DNA from: Vavraia culicis subsp. floridensis
Lineage: Eukaryota; Microsporidia; Pleistophoridae
Direction of reading: 5' to 3'
NCBI RefSeq assembly: GCF_000192795.1
Contig: NW_007360607.1
Span: 62,001 to 126,000 of the forward strand
DNA: 64,000 nt
This document shows positions 50,835 through 60,985 of this stretch, piece after piece. A program made the position numbers and the translations under genes. Each line of letters starts with the position of its first letter. Position 1 is the first letter of the stretch. The notes under the pieces were generated by a model that worked only from the letters and a program-made list of their open reading frames with translations, was not told the origin of the DNA and ran no database searches.

Positions 50835-52685
50835 ATGAACCATGTTGCTGTTGCCCTGCGGATTCTCAACGATGACGTTAATTTCATGATAAAAATGGTC
50901 AGAGAGAAGTATACATCTCCTATATTCGGCTCCGTTGGCGAGCACCTCGTATATTTACGGAGAGTGGATACCTTAAAAAGCTTATGTGCGTCCCTCGAGG
51001 ATGAGAAAGTGTCTGAGGGGGAGAACATGGATGTGTATCTCCTGAAGCAGGAGAGCGATGACCGGATAGTTAAGAAGAACGGTGCTATGAGCGAGTTTAT
51101 AGCGTCTTTTTTACCACTTTCAAAGAAGCTGAACTATCCAGAAATAACTTTGTATTTTGACACCAGCTCGGTGCGCTCTCCCGTACGTGCAGGCCTCCTA
51201 CAGAAGTACACGAACATCATTAACAGGTACCAAACCAGATACGTAGCGCTTTATGACGATTTTCTTTCGTACTACAAGATAAAGGAAGGGAAGAAATTTT
51301 TGCGCAAGAAACTTTCGCTCAACACGATACGAGGAATAAAACTGGGCAGAAGGAGGTTGATAATCAGCACATACGATGAAAAAATAGTGTTTACTTCGAC
51401 TCTGCAGGATCTCATGGAGTGGCACAGGGTTATTGATGATTTGATCAAGAGGATGAATGATCGCGATTTTTACGTGAACAGCTACGTTTTTAGGATCCTG
51501 TATTATCTGTGCGATAGGGATGCACGGAGGGAGATGCGTAAGGTAGACCATCTCTCACTTTACACCAAAGACATGGGAAATGCTCATACTGCATCCGTTG
51601 AGGAGAATAACACGGCACAAACCGCCAATTCTGAGCAAAAAGTGCAAGAAGCTGGGGAAGTGAATGCAGCACACACAAGTTCGCCTTTAGAGCCCGAAAA
51701 GACCGCAAAATTTGAAGAGTTCGAGTCTGCCACCGAAAACAACAGCAGCGAAACTTTTTATGACTTTGAAGAAAACGGAGAACTAACGAATATATCACAG
51801 TTTATAGACAGCCAATGCAGTGATACCAAGAAGCTTACACTAGCTCAGCTACCAGTTTCTCTATTAGAACCGCAGAGCACGCTACAAAGAATGGCTGAAG
51901 GTGCTCTTTTGTTCAAAAATTTATACGGCAGTGATGCGCTCTCAAAGCAGCATGTGGTCATTTTGGCCGCAGTTTACATCGTTGGTCTTGTAAATCTGCA
52001 GTTGGACCGGAAATTTGCCTTTGAAAGTTACGTTGGCGAAACGTTTTTCGCCAAGAGCGCAAACACAAAAGTATACTGCGAGAAAATAGATAAAGTATCG
52101 GTAATACATGCAGTAGATGATCTTTTTAGGTTAGATGCTGTTGTGGATTTGACACTTGATAAGAAGACCAAGAAAATTGCAGTGCACAACAGGAGCAGGT
52201 GCACGCTCAGAATGGGTGATGATGTAATCAATTTTGGCTTGCCCAACGCAAAAATGAGAAGAAAACTTGAGTTTTACGGCGAGTGCACGGTAGAAAGTAA
52301 AGGAGTGACCACCAAGCTGCTCATTCGTGACAATAATGTTACATGCACCTGCAAGGCAGATGACAAACGGTGGCAGATACTTGGCCATGTGACCAATATT
52401 TCTGTTTTCTGCAACGAACGGACCGTTGCAAGCTTCAGCTCAGAAGATTTCAGGAAAATGAGGGTCTGCGATTATGAGGATGCGCAGGAATGTGCACAGA
52501 GTGATAGCCGCATGCGTGCTGATATACGGGCATTGAAGGAGGGGCGTGTTCAAGAGGCTAATATGTATAGACAAAAGTTCAAAGACCAGGCCAATCTGCG
52601 CAAATCACACGAAATGAAATATTTTGATTTGGTAGATAAGAAATACGTTTTTAAAGAAAGGAATCATGGCAAAGAGTCAAAATGA
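50835..52685 (+). CDS. oxysterol-binding protein-related protein (PH + ORD), 616 aa
   Basis: Lipid-transfer protein working at membrane contact sites. PH domain at about 117-222 (RAGLLQKYTNIINRYQTRYVAL ... LQDLMEWHRVIDDLI), a Ser/Glu-rich linker (about 245-340), then the ORD: LPVSLLEPQSTLQRMAE, YVGETFF (usually PFNPLLGETFE) and the C-terminal DSRMRADIRALKEGRVQEA. The PI4P-binding EQVSHHPP is replaced by EKIDKVSVIHA, so the His pair is gone, and the ORD is compressed. Sterol or other lipid binding may remain, but PI4P counter-transport is doubtful. CCCC at -2 to -5. Confidence 0.85.
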   Translation: MNHVAVALRILNDDVNFMIKMVREKYTSPIFGSVGEHLVYLRRVDTLKSLCASLEDEKVSEGENMDVYLLKQESDDRIVKKNGAMSEFIASFLPLSKKLNYPEITLYFDTSSVRSPVRAGLLQKYTNIINRYQTRYVALYDDFLSYYKIKEGKKFLRKKLSLNTIRGIKLGRRRLIISTYDEKIVFTSTLQDLMEWHRVIDDLIKRMNDRDFYVNSYVFRILYYLCDRDARREMRKVDHLSLYTKDMGNAHTASVEENNTAQTANSEQKVQEAGEVNAAHTSSPLEPEKTAKFEEFESATENNSSETFYDFEENGELTNISQFIDSQCSDTKKLTLAQLPVSLLEPQSTLQRMAEGALLFKNLYGSDALSKQHVVILAAVYIVGLVNLQLDRKFAFESYVGETFFAKSANTKVYCEKIDKVSVIHAVDDLFRLDAVVDLTLDKKTKKIAVHNRSRCTLRMGDDVINFGLPNAKMRRKLEFYGECTVESKGVTTKLLIRDNNVTCTCKADDKRWQILGHVTNISVFCNERTVASFSSEDFRKMRVCDYEDAQECAQSDSRMRADIRALKEGRVQEANMYRQKFKDQANLRKSHEMKYFDLVDKKYVFKERNHGKESK

Positions 52686-53404
52686 ATTATAGATGACGGT
52701 AAATAAAGTATATATCACCTTACATTGCAGTTCAATGGTAGATATGGTAACAGCACCGTAACGAGCGTGTCCCAAGTTTAGCACAAAATCGTGCCATTTC
52801 TTTTCTTTTGTTCTTGGTACGCACAAAAAGATAATTCGAATATAATTTTGGTCTATTACACGTTGGTAAACGATTTCAGTTTCTTTAAAATAACTCCTTC
52901 TTGTCAAAAAAAAGATCTCTTCATATGGTAGTGCTGCTACACCGAGCACTCCTCGTGCCAATAAAACACGGCGTATCGTTCTTAACCAGCAATGTTTAAC
53001 TTTGTAGAACAATGGCCGCCTTCATGCCAATGCAAGTTTCCTACAATAAATTTAATAAATCGAAGTAGTACAAACTCCTGCTGTGAATTAATGCACCACC
53101 GTGATTCATTTATACGAGGTGCAAACGAAAGAGTGTGTAAATCTATTTGTTCAAATTATTATTTTTTCGTAAATTAAGTAATGTGTTTTCTTTGGATACC
53201 ATTATTTATCACTGCCAGAACATTTAGGCCCTTAACAACTTGCAGTCTGCAAAATGAGAAGCCCTAAATTTGTAAGTAAAGGGGATGGTAATCACAACCA
53301 CACCAACTTCCGTTAAGGTACTGTTTCGTTTTGATCGGCGATAAGCAGCGCTTTTATTGGCACTTTCTGTAAAAAACATAAATAACGAAGTGATTGCATG
53401 AATA
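52686..53404. other. 0.7-kb spacer with ATG-less open frame
   Basis: The minus strand is open through 52677-53012 (111 codons) with protein-like composition but no ATG. No product is recognised; possibly a decayed gene. Confidence 0.45.
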
Positions 53405-55687
53405 ATGGAGGAGCAAATGAAATGTGAATCTGCCGTAACAATAATTTACAACAAAAACATCCTTGGATGTACGTTGTTCTTCCCAGACAACAACAGCATC
53501 GTGCTGTGCAGGGATGTCTATGATTCGTATGAATCTGAGCAGGTCAAAAGCATAATTTACAGATACAACGTTGATTACGGGATCATTACGACTGAGATGG
53601 ACGTGCAAAGGTACGATTTTATAGCAGAGACTGGCATTCGAATGCATTTTGGCCTCAAAAAAAGGAAATATGGCATAATGGTCTCTCGGTTCAAAGAATG
53701 CCTGGCCGGAAAAGGATTCGAATGTGCAATGGAAAGTGTTTACCTGCTCCTCAACCACATAAAGATTGACTATGATCCCCTGCCGCTCCGCTTCTTCGGC
53801 ACCGTTGAGAACGTGGCGGAGGGCCCGTCCAACAAGTTCGGCACGCTTATTGCAGAGCTAGATTTTTACTCCATTTACGCTAATGATACGTGCCAGAGAT
53901 TGTACATGAGTATCGAAACGATCAACTCGTTGAAACTGATCAATTACATCGGCCATCCGAACAATTTGATAAAATCAAAGAAGGAATGCAATTCGCTGCT
54001 TACACGCCTCAATTTCACCAGAACATGCATGGGGTACCAGCTGCTCAAGAACAACATCCTATTTCCCTTCACACAGATTGATGAGATAGCACAGCGACAT
54101 GCTGCGGTTGAGCATCTAATCGATAAGAAATTAACAAGCAGAATATCGCACGCGTTGAAGAATTGCATCAACATCGATGCAAACGAGTTCATTTTTTTCA
54201 GAGAAAACAAGTCAGAATACTTCGTTAAGATGTATAAAATGCTTTCAAGTGTACTTGAAATAATCGGTTTGATGAATGGCAACAACGAAATGAGCGAAGT
54301 GCCTGGTACGCTTAAATGTTACGGTGATGTGTGCACATACAACGATTTAATGAAGACCATCGCAGGTCAAATTGATTTTAAGAATGGTAGGTTCCGCGTA
54401 AAATGCGGTGTTTCGAAAGAATTGGACCTTCTTAAAAATTTGTACGGTGATTTGGAAAACTACCTGTGTGAGACGGTAGACCAAGTACGAACAAAGTACA
54501 ATTTGGGAAACGCAGTCAATTCACAGCTAAACATCACAAAACGAACAAGGGATTCACAGGAGAACACAGAACATCTTTCGATCGTGTATTTTCCGCAGCT
54601 GGGATACCTGTTGGAATCAAACGCACAGAATGACAAATGGGAGTTGAAATTTAAAGAGGACATGCAAAGGAACGGAAAGACGGAGAGCTCCTTTTTTTAC
54701 AAAAATGAGGTTATGTATGGATTAGATGATGAGATAGGCGACATAGAAAATGAAATTAACGATTTGGAACTAGAAATAATGAATGAGCTCAAGATTTACA
54801 CAGAAAAGCACACGTCACAGATTAAAATTGCAGTTGACTACATCAGCAGAATTGATGTTATCAATTCTCTTGCACTTGCAGCACTCGAGAACGGCTTTGT
54901 TAGGCCGATTGTCTCTGACACGCTACAGAACGAAAACCTACGAAGGGTTGCGAGTTGGGAAGTAACGGAGTGCCAAAACGAAGCAGAAAACGCTGAACAT
55001 AACACAAATGATGCATATATTGCTATATTTTCAGAAAACGATCAAGTGTTGTGTGATAAAACGAAAAGAACTCGTGAAAATGAGGACCAAAATTATGATA
55101 CCGACTCAAACAGAGCGGGTGATCAGCAGAACAATGGTGCACAGATATTCTTAACAGAATACAATCGCTTGATTGAGATGGGACAAACCATTGTAATGCA
55201 CCAAATAGGCAGTTATGTGCCCCTTAACACACATTTACCAATATTTGACAAAATGTACAGCAAAATAACGACCAACGACAGTCTAAAGGCACATAAGAGC
55301 GCCTTTCTTAGCGATATTCTGCAAATAAGTGAGGTGTACAAATTTGATGGTGGCAGCACCGTGCTGTTGATGGATGAGTTTGGACGAGGAACAAATATTT
55401 ACGAGGGACGAGCTCTCTATCAAGGCATTCTCATGCACACCGATGTTACGGCCATAGTTTGTGCAACACCAGCTCGTAGAAATAAAATGGCACAAGAACA
55501 ACGAACAGAAACGCAAATAAGTACAGCAATCATAGACACAGCGCTACAACACGAATTAAGTCCTGTTGAGCATTTTTATCTGCGATATGAGCAGATAAAG
55601 AAGGGTGAGTATCAAATCGTGACCGATACCAGCGAAAGTGAATGGGCAACGAAGATAATTAACGATTATTTGTTTAAGCAGCCTTAA
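53405..55687 (+). CDS. MSH5: MutS homologue, MSH5-like, without Walker A, 760 aa
   Basis: MSH5 partners MSH4 at meiotic crossover intermediates. The protein starts directly at the connector domain, without the mismatch-binding domain, as in MSH5. IVYFPQLGYLLE, then the clamp and lever helices, ISRIDVINSLALAALENGFVR and HQIGSYVP (600-607) follow MSH5 order. Walker B LLMDEFGRGTN (Asp657, Glu658) and the signature are intact. The P-loop that should precede HQIGSYVP is absent: residues ~575-597 read QIFLTEYNRLIEMGQTIV, with an acidic linker before it. It therefore should not bind ATP conventionally. No C-run before the ATG. Confidence 0.85.
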   Translation: MEEQMKCESAVTIIYNKNILGCTLFFPDNNSIVLCRDVYDSYESEQVKSIIYRYNVDYGIITTEMDVQRYDFIAETGIRMHFGLKKRKYGIMVSRFKECLAGKGFECAMESVYLLLNHIKIDYDPLPLRFFGTVENVAEGPSNKFGTLIAELDFYSIYANDTCQRLYMSIETINSLKLINYIGHPNNLIKSKKECNSLLTRLNFTRTCMGYQLLKNNILFPFTQIDEIAQRHAAVEHLIDKKLTSRISHALKNCINIDANEFIFFRENKSEYFVKMYKMLSSVLEIIGLMNGNNEMSEVPGTLKCYGDVCTYNDLMKTIAGQIDFKNGRFRVKCGVSKELDLLKNLYGDLENYLCETVDQVRTKYNLGNAVNSQLNITKRTRDSQENTEHLSIVYFPQLGYLLESNAQNDKWELKFKEDMQRNGKTESSFFYKNEVMYGLDDEIGDIENEINDLELEIMNELKIYTEKHTSQIKIAVDYISRIDVINSLALAALENGFVRPIVSDTLQNENLRRVASWEVTECQNEAENAEHNTNDAYIAIFSENDQVLCDKTKRTRENEDQNYDTDSNRAGDQQNNGAQIFLTEYNRLIEMGQTIVMHQIGSYVPLNTHLPIFDKMYSKITTNDSLKAHKSAFLSDILQISEVYKFDGGSTVLLMDEFGRGTNIYEGRALYQGILMHTDVTAIVCATPARRNKMAQEQRTETQISTAIIDTALQHELSPVEHFYLRYEQIKKGEYQIVTDTSESEWATKIINDYLFKQP

Positions 55688-56838
55688 CCATGGATGTAGC
55701 AGAGGCATCCTTTTTCTTTGCGTACCCCATGTATGGTTAGGTCAACAGTTTATGTTCAAAACATCCTTCAACCTGAACATCAAATAACAAATTCTCTGTA
55801 AGTAACAATAATAAATTTGTGATTGCTGCTCTAAAAGATACTTTATTCGATGTTTACATCAGTAATTCGTAATTTTAGTTCGTGATTGTTGTTTAGGAGT
55901 ATTCTTCGTCTGTTGTTAACACAAAGGATGGTTCATCAAATCAGCAGTCGGTCCCTGCGGACCTGAAAAGTACGTTTTTTAGGTGTCCTGGCACAAAAAA
56001 GTAAATAAAGGAACTTTTAATGAAAAAGCTATTTACAGCTATAATGTTTATCTTCCTCTTCTTGTTCATGAAGATACATTTGCTCATCACTACAGTGCAA
56101 TATTATTCACAAGCACACTTTCTTGATCTGCCGAAACAAACCATGGCTACGTCTTCTATCTGCAGAAATAAATTGTTACAAACTGATAAAACCTCTTTAC
56201 ACACAAATTTAAACTGTTTAAAGAAGAATTTACCAGAGATTGAATATTAATAAAAACCAAGAGAATAAATGTAATACTTTCGTTGAAGTTGTTACTTCTT
56301 CGTATTAACATTAAATAAAGCATCTTTGCACAAGAACAGCTGTATCAGAAATAGCACGGGCAACGGGGTCGTCTTAGCCAATCGTATTTTTGGCCTGTTC
56401 TACAGACAACGTGACACAACCCGGTTTGTACAATTTGTCTATATTGGGACCGTTGCCTTGTACTGTTAACCTTGCACAAGCTGTAAACAGCGCTTTAACC
56501 AAAAAGAATAAAATAGCATTTGTGTGGAACTGTTACAAACCAAAAATATTGATTGTGCTATCGCTTTCTCTCTTGTTTTATATCACGCCATACGGTTAAA
56601 CTAATAAAACCGTGTTCTGGCACCATTTCAATTCAGTATCGTTAAAAAGACCGAACAATTCAAACTGACCATTAGAACATTCACCACCACATTAAAACCA
56701 TCAACTAGCTTTTCATTGGTGAATCGTACATTCAAAACTGGCAGCAAATCTGGCGAATACACTCTCCGAATGTAAATTACGCGGTTTATCGTGGCACAGA
56801 CCGTAACATATTTAAGAGATTGATGGTACACATTCGAT
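55688..56838. other. 1.15-kb spacer with one small ORF
   Basis: Contains the 76-aa frame at 56020; nothing else is supported. Confidence 0.5.
56020..56250 (+). CDS. possible small secreted or signal-anchored protein, 76 aa
   Basis: Starts MKKLFTAIMFIFLFLFMKIHL, a classical signal peptide or anchor (two Lys, then ~14 hydrophobic residues), followed by ~50 polar residues with two Cys. ATG start, AATAAA-rich 3' flank, but no C-run and no homology. Confidence 0.4.
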   Translation: MKKLFTAIMFIFLFLFMKIHLLITTVQYYSQAHFLDLPKQTMATSSICRNKLLQTDKTSLHTNLNCLKKNLPEIEY

Positions 56839-57969
56839 ATGATGCGTTATCAATTGATAGCACGCATGTCTTTGCACACTTTTATCACAAATGTATTTAA
56901 AACCTTTTATCTACGCACTGTGATGAAAGAATTGGGTGCAAAAGTAAGGTCCTATGGCGAATGTCTAGTTTCAGCAGTGATATACATCTTGTTCCTGGTG
57001 GTTGACTTCTATGTGACTATTTTGATTTCTGATGATACGTGGATGCGTGTACCTGCGGGTAAACACGATTTTAGCATTGCTGTACGTGGAGTAAGTGCCG
57101 GTATGATGGGAATGCGAATGCTGAGGGGCAAGCATCGGATTGTACCGCTACACGTAGAGCGTGAATATCGTGATCGTGTACTACAAATTTATTTCCTCGG
57201 CGTGATTACATGGCGTGTTTTAGCGGTTTATTCCAATGGTTTGTGTCTCTTCGCATGTACAAAAGTGTCATATGATAGCATCGCTGTGTTGTTGATTTGT
57301 GTTCATGATCGTTGTTTGGCATGGCCATCGATGCTCTGGGCGTTGATTTTGGTCCAGAATGGATCTTTGGGCTGGTCGCGTTTTGCTCTGGCCTCTTTGC
57401 AAATGAGGAGCTTAGACGGATTGCCTTGTGACGAGTGTATTATTGGAAGCGATTTGATGTACCGATATTACTGCTTCGGGAGTAGGTGCACAACGAGAGT
57501 AGCTGATTGGCACGTACGTAGTCATCTGCCACGGAATGTGCGGATAGGCCAAAAAATTGACGGAAGACATCATATTTCAACACATAGCGGCATGACAAGC
57601 AAAACAAAACGTGCAAAATTCCGCGTAATCATCGTAGCAAGAAACGTTGCCAAATTTTATTGTAATTTGAAAACACGCAGTGCAATTTTGGCTGAATCAA
57701 TGACGAGTAATAGGTACGGTGATAAGTGCGTGTACACACGGAAACCACAATTAAAACCGAAACGGGATGAATTTGAGGCATGTGGCGGGCATGGTACAAA
57801 GACGAGCGGTAAAGTGAGGCATTACGTTAATTTATTCGAACAATGGTGCAAAAGTAAAGCAAAATTTGGATATCCAAGTGGTAACAGCAAAAGAATTGTG
57901 GCTATGGGAAGATCAAAATTCAGAGCACTTCTTAGGTACTGGCAGAAGCGCTGCCTTCTCGTTAATTAA
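56839..57969 (+). CDS. orphan ORF with hydrophobic N-terminal half and basic C-terminal half, 376 aa
   Basis: Not recognised. A 376-codon frame is unlikely by chance here. The N-terminal half has hydrophobic stretches (CLVSAVIYILFLVVDFYVTI; LQIYFLGVITWRVLAVYSNG; VLLICVHDRCLAW). From about residue 215 it is strongly basic with many Arg/Lys/His (HVRSHLPRNVRIGQK, KTKRAKFRVI, RSKFRALLRYWQKR). Codon choice and amino-acid mix differ from the neighbours (many Arg as CGN, Cys and Met). No C-run. May be a fast-evolving or horizontally acquired gene, or an element remnant. Confidence 0.5.
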   Translation: MMRYQLIARMSLHTFITNVFKTFYLRTVMKELGAKVRSYGECLVSAVIYILFLVVDFYVTILISDDTWMRVPAGKHDFSIAVRGVSAGMMGMRMLRGKHRIVPLHVEREYRDRVLQIYFLGVITWRVLAVYSNGLCLFACTKVSYDSIAVLLICVHDRCLAWPSMLWALILVQNGSLGWSRFALASLQMRSLDGLPCDECIIGSDLMYRYYCFGSRCTTRVADWHVRSHLPRNVRIGQKIDGRHHISTHSGMTSKTKRAKFRVIIVARNVAKFYCNLKTRSAILAESMTSNRYGDKCVYTRKPQLKPKRDEFEACGGHGTKTSGKVRHYVNLFEQWCKSKAKFGYPSGNSKRIVAMGRSKFRALLRYWQKRCLLVN

Positions 57970-58746
57970 TTGTTGCTCGGTTAAATGTCTTTTATTGCTT
58001 ATTTGTTTGAACTGTACTTCTATGTTTGATCACTTTACAGCATATTGGCAAGGTGCCAATGCTCGGTGTGTCATTTTGACGCAGATTATAGCGTAGACCA
58101 ATTATCAAATGAATCTGTGATCCTTGTACATCGGTTTAATAATGAAAACAGGTAGTTTTGCTCATTTTCTGTTTCTTATAGGCAGTAACTCCCTAAATCA
58201 TGTTTCAAACTTTTTTTCATGGAACCGCTGCCCCTTTCGCCGTGTTACTATGCCATTTTATAGACCAAATCAGTAAACTGATCCTATTGCTATGCTAGTT
58301 TCAAATATTTAACTCGTTTAAGATATTTATATCGATAATGTAAGTACATAGAGTAACTCATTCCGCAGAGATTTTGACTTGATGGCGTGTTTAATCTAAC
58401 ATGACGCGAAGGACTGTAATCCGTGCCTAAAACGAACTTATTGCCCATCATTTTCTTTACAAACATTTAATTGGATAATAGCAATGATTGAACTTAGCTA
58501 CAAAATGCGGTGCTTGCCGTTTCATCGTGTACTACGTCTTTTAATACCCAGGCCTGCTACGAATAAAATATAAATCAAACATTCTTAGCAAAAACTAAAA
58601 TTTAACCATTTTCACAGCCTAAAATTGAAATTTTACGATGTATCTAAGGTGTTATTAATCATTTAACGTGGAAAACAAGAACAAATGCTATCCCAATCAT
58701 AAATCGTGCGCCTCATTTATTAATTAAAGGCTACTCTACCCCATCG
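57970..58746. other. 0.8-kb spacer
   Basis: AT-rich, nothing recognised. CCCC at 58739-58742 precedes the next ATG. Confidence 0.5.
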
Positions 58747-59970
58747 ATGGACATAACACTTCATGAGCGTGAAATACGGTATGGAATGGCCATGCTACTG
58801 CAAATACTGTTTAGTTATACGTTCAGAAGGACGCATAAGTATAATTTTGTGCTCTCAAGTACCGTTTTATTGGTTGCCTTCGGATTGATGTCCTACATTG
58901 CATGCTTGGCATTCATCCTGTTCAACACATCGGTTCTCCTCAGCACCATTGGGCTCAAACACAAGCGAGTTATCATCCTGGTGCTGAATTTGCTTGTCCT
59001 ACAGTACATTTACCATCTATTCGGGGATGGAATAAGCATTTGTAGTCCTATCATGATGTTGTCCGTTAGGTTTTTCTTCTTGGTAGCAGAGATCGATTGG
59101 CGTGGCGATAGCATTGATGATGCCGTTGCGTATTTATTTCTCATTCCGTGCATTCTGGTAGGACCGGCCATAGGCTTTGTTCATTACAAGAATTTGTTAA
59201 AAGGCGTTGAGCGCCCCGGGTTGAAGAATGAAGCGGGCGATAAATATTTTGAAAAGCCTTTGAACAGCTTGGTATGCTATGTGAAGAGCATATTTCAAGG
59301 ACAAATTGGCATCATTCGGGATATTTATTTGCTTTTGCAAATGGTGTTCTATTTGTGGGTCTACCTGGTACTTTCGAAGCATTTTGCTGTGTACGATGTT
59401 GTTAACCAAAGGGCATGGTGGAGGATCTCGCACATGTTCATAGCACATTTTTGTTTTAAATCAAAGTTTTATTTCGTATGGACGGTCTCTCAGCTGTGCA
59501 GCCGTCTACAGGGCCATGCAAATCTGAGGAACATTAGTAAAACTGGAGTAGAGTTGGCACAGGATTTTAAAGAACTTACGGATAGTTGGAACATATACGT
59601 GAATAGATGGCTCAAAATTGCTATTTTTGAACCACTCAAGCCATACGGCTACTTCTTCGCATGTTTCATGACATTTTTGTACTCGTCATTATGGCACGGA
59701 ACGAGTGTATGTTATTTTGCGCTGTTCATGTCCGTTCCACTGATAATGAACCCGATCAGACGAGCAAAAACATTTATGTTCCGGTGCTTTTCGCCAACGA
59801 CGGCAAAGATCCTTAACCATCTGTTGTTTCGGTTCATACTGGCGTACTACGGTACACCGTTTATGATACTCGACATGTCCAAAACACTTGAAGTCTGGAG
59901 CAGCCTGTGTTTTTCAGGGCACCTGCTGGTCATTCCGTTCCTGTTCATTGGTGACAGAAAAAGAGGCTGA
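58747..59970 (+). CDS. MBOAT lysophospholipid acyltransferase-like 1, 407 aa
   Basis: Multi-pass ER enzyme of the LPLAT branch of MBOATs (yeast Ale1, animal LPCAT3/MBOAT7), expected to re-acylate lysophospholipids. About 10 hydrophobic segments. Key blocks: DSWNIYVNRWL with the conserved Asn, and SSLWHGTSVCYF with active-site His317; a cytosolic loop near 155-180 is charged. Both catalytic residues are intact. A paralogue follows at 60986. Start ATG after CCCC at -5 to -8. Confidence 0.88.
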   Translation: MDITLHEREIRYGMAMLLQILFSYTFRRTHKYNFVLSSTVLLVAFGLMSYIACLAFILFNTSVLLSTIGLKHKRVIILVLNLLVLQYIYHLFGDGISICSPIMMLSVRFFFLVAEIDWRGDSIDDAVAYLFLIPCILVGPAIGFVHYKNLLKGVERPGLKNEAGDKYFEKPLNSLVCYVKSIFQGQIGIIRDIYLLLQMVFYLWVYLVLSKHFAVYDVVNQRAWWRISHMFIAHFCFKSKFYFVWTVSQLCSRLQGHANLRNISKTGVELAQDFKELTDSWNIYVNRWLKIAIFEPLKPYGYFFACFMTFLYSSLWHGTSVCYFALFMSVPLIMNPIRRAKTFMFRCFSPTTAKILNHLLFRFILAYYGTPFMILDMSKTLEVWSSLCFSGHLLVIPFLFIGDRKRG

Positions 59971-60985
59971 CGTACATCGCTCTGGCCTCGTCACCGTTTT
60001 CATGTCCAAGAAATCACACTATCAATTCAGTACGTTTTTTATAAAAAGCAGGTTTAATAAGCGTATTGCTCTTCGAACACCTGTTCTACCGAATTTTATC
60101 TTGCTATCGTATGGTTTTGCTCTGCTTATGTGAGCTAAGCTATCCATTTCATAAGCTGATTTACACATTCCGGTTCAGAATCACTTATCATTACTTACTT
60201 CCATCAGCAACCGTTTTGCATTCCTTTATGGCCGTGAAAAAAATTTGTACACTAAACCGTGCCTGGTGAATAAACGTACTTTTATTAAAAAGATCGTACT
60301 CGGTAGACGAGAATGCTCTGCGATCTGCTGCTTAATGTTGAGATGCAAATTAAATATTTCTAACAACACTGCAAGCTATCATCATGCGCTCAATCACCTA
60401 TCAAACACTATTCACGCCATATAAAGCTCTCTTAGTAATCCCTACAAATGAACGAGTATTGATACCTTTAATACCTGCTATTTGATAAATTCGCAGCATT
60501 GCTTGGTCGATACAATTAGGATGCATAGCGGGATGATAACGATATTTAAATACTTTTACGGTTTCTGTTTCTAACTAGTTTGAAGATCTTTACCTGTTTG
60601 GAGTCTTTTGCCAGGAAATGATGTACATGATCGATTTATCCTTAATTAAAATTAAAAGTTTTATCAAAGTAAAGAAAATTTGTTTAATTTTTGAGCTCTC
60701 TGCTTTCCTACAGATTGAAAAGCGTAGATTTATTTCATGATTTGTTGCCGAAGAAAACGGTTTAATGCCTGTTTATAATTTATTTTAATAATGTTATTTA
60801 TCACAAATATTTGAAAACTGATCCACGTGCTGCATATCGGATACGATTAGGCACATTGGTCCAACAGTATCGTTTAAAAATAAGCACAAAACACTTACGT
60901 TTGATGACATGCGTTTGTACATGATTTGTTGTTTTTGCAACAGCCATCCTCATACCACAATATTTTCAAAGCCCTCAGAAATCTT
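59971..60985. other. 1-kb spacer between MBOAT paralogues
   Basis: AT-rich; no repeat or gene seen. CCC at 60972-60974 precedes the second MBOAT start. Confidence 0.5.
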
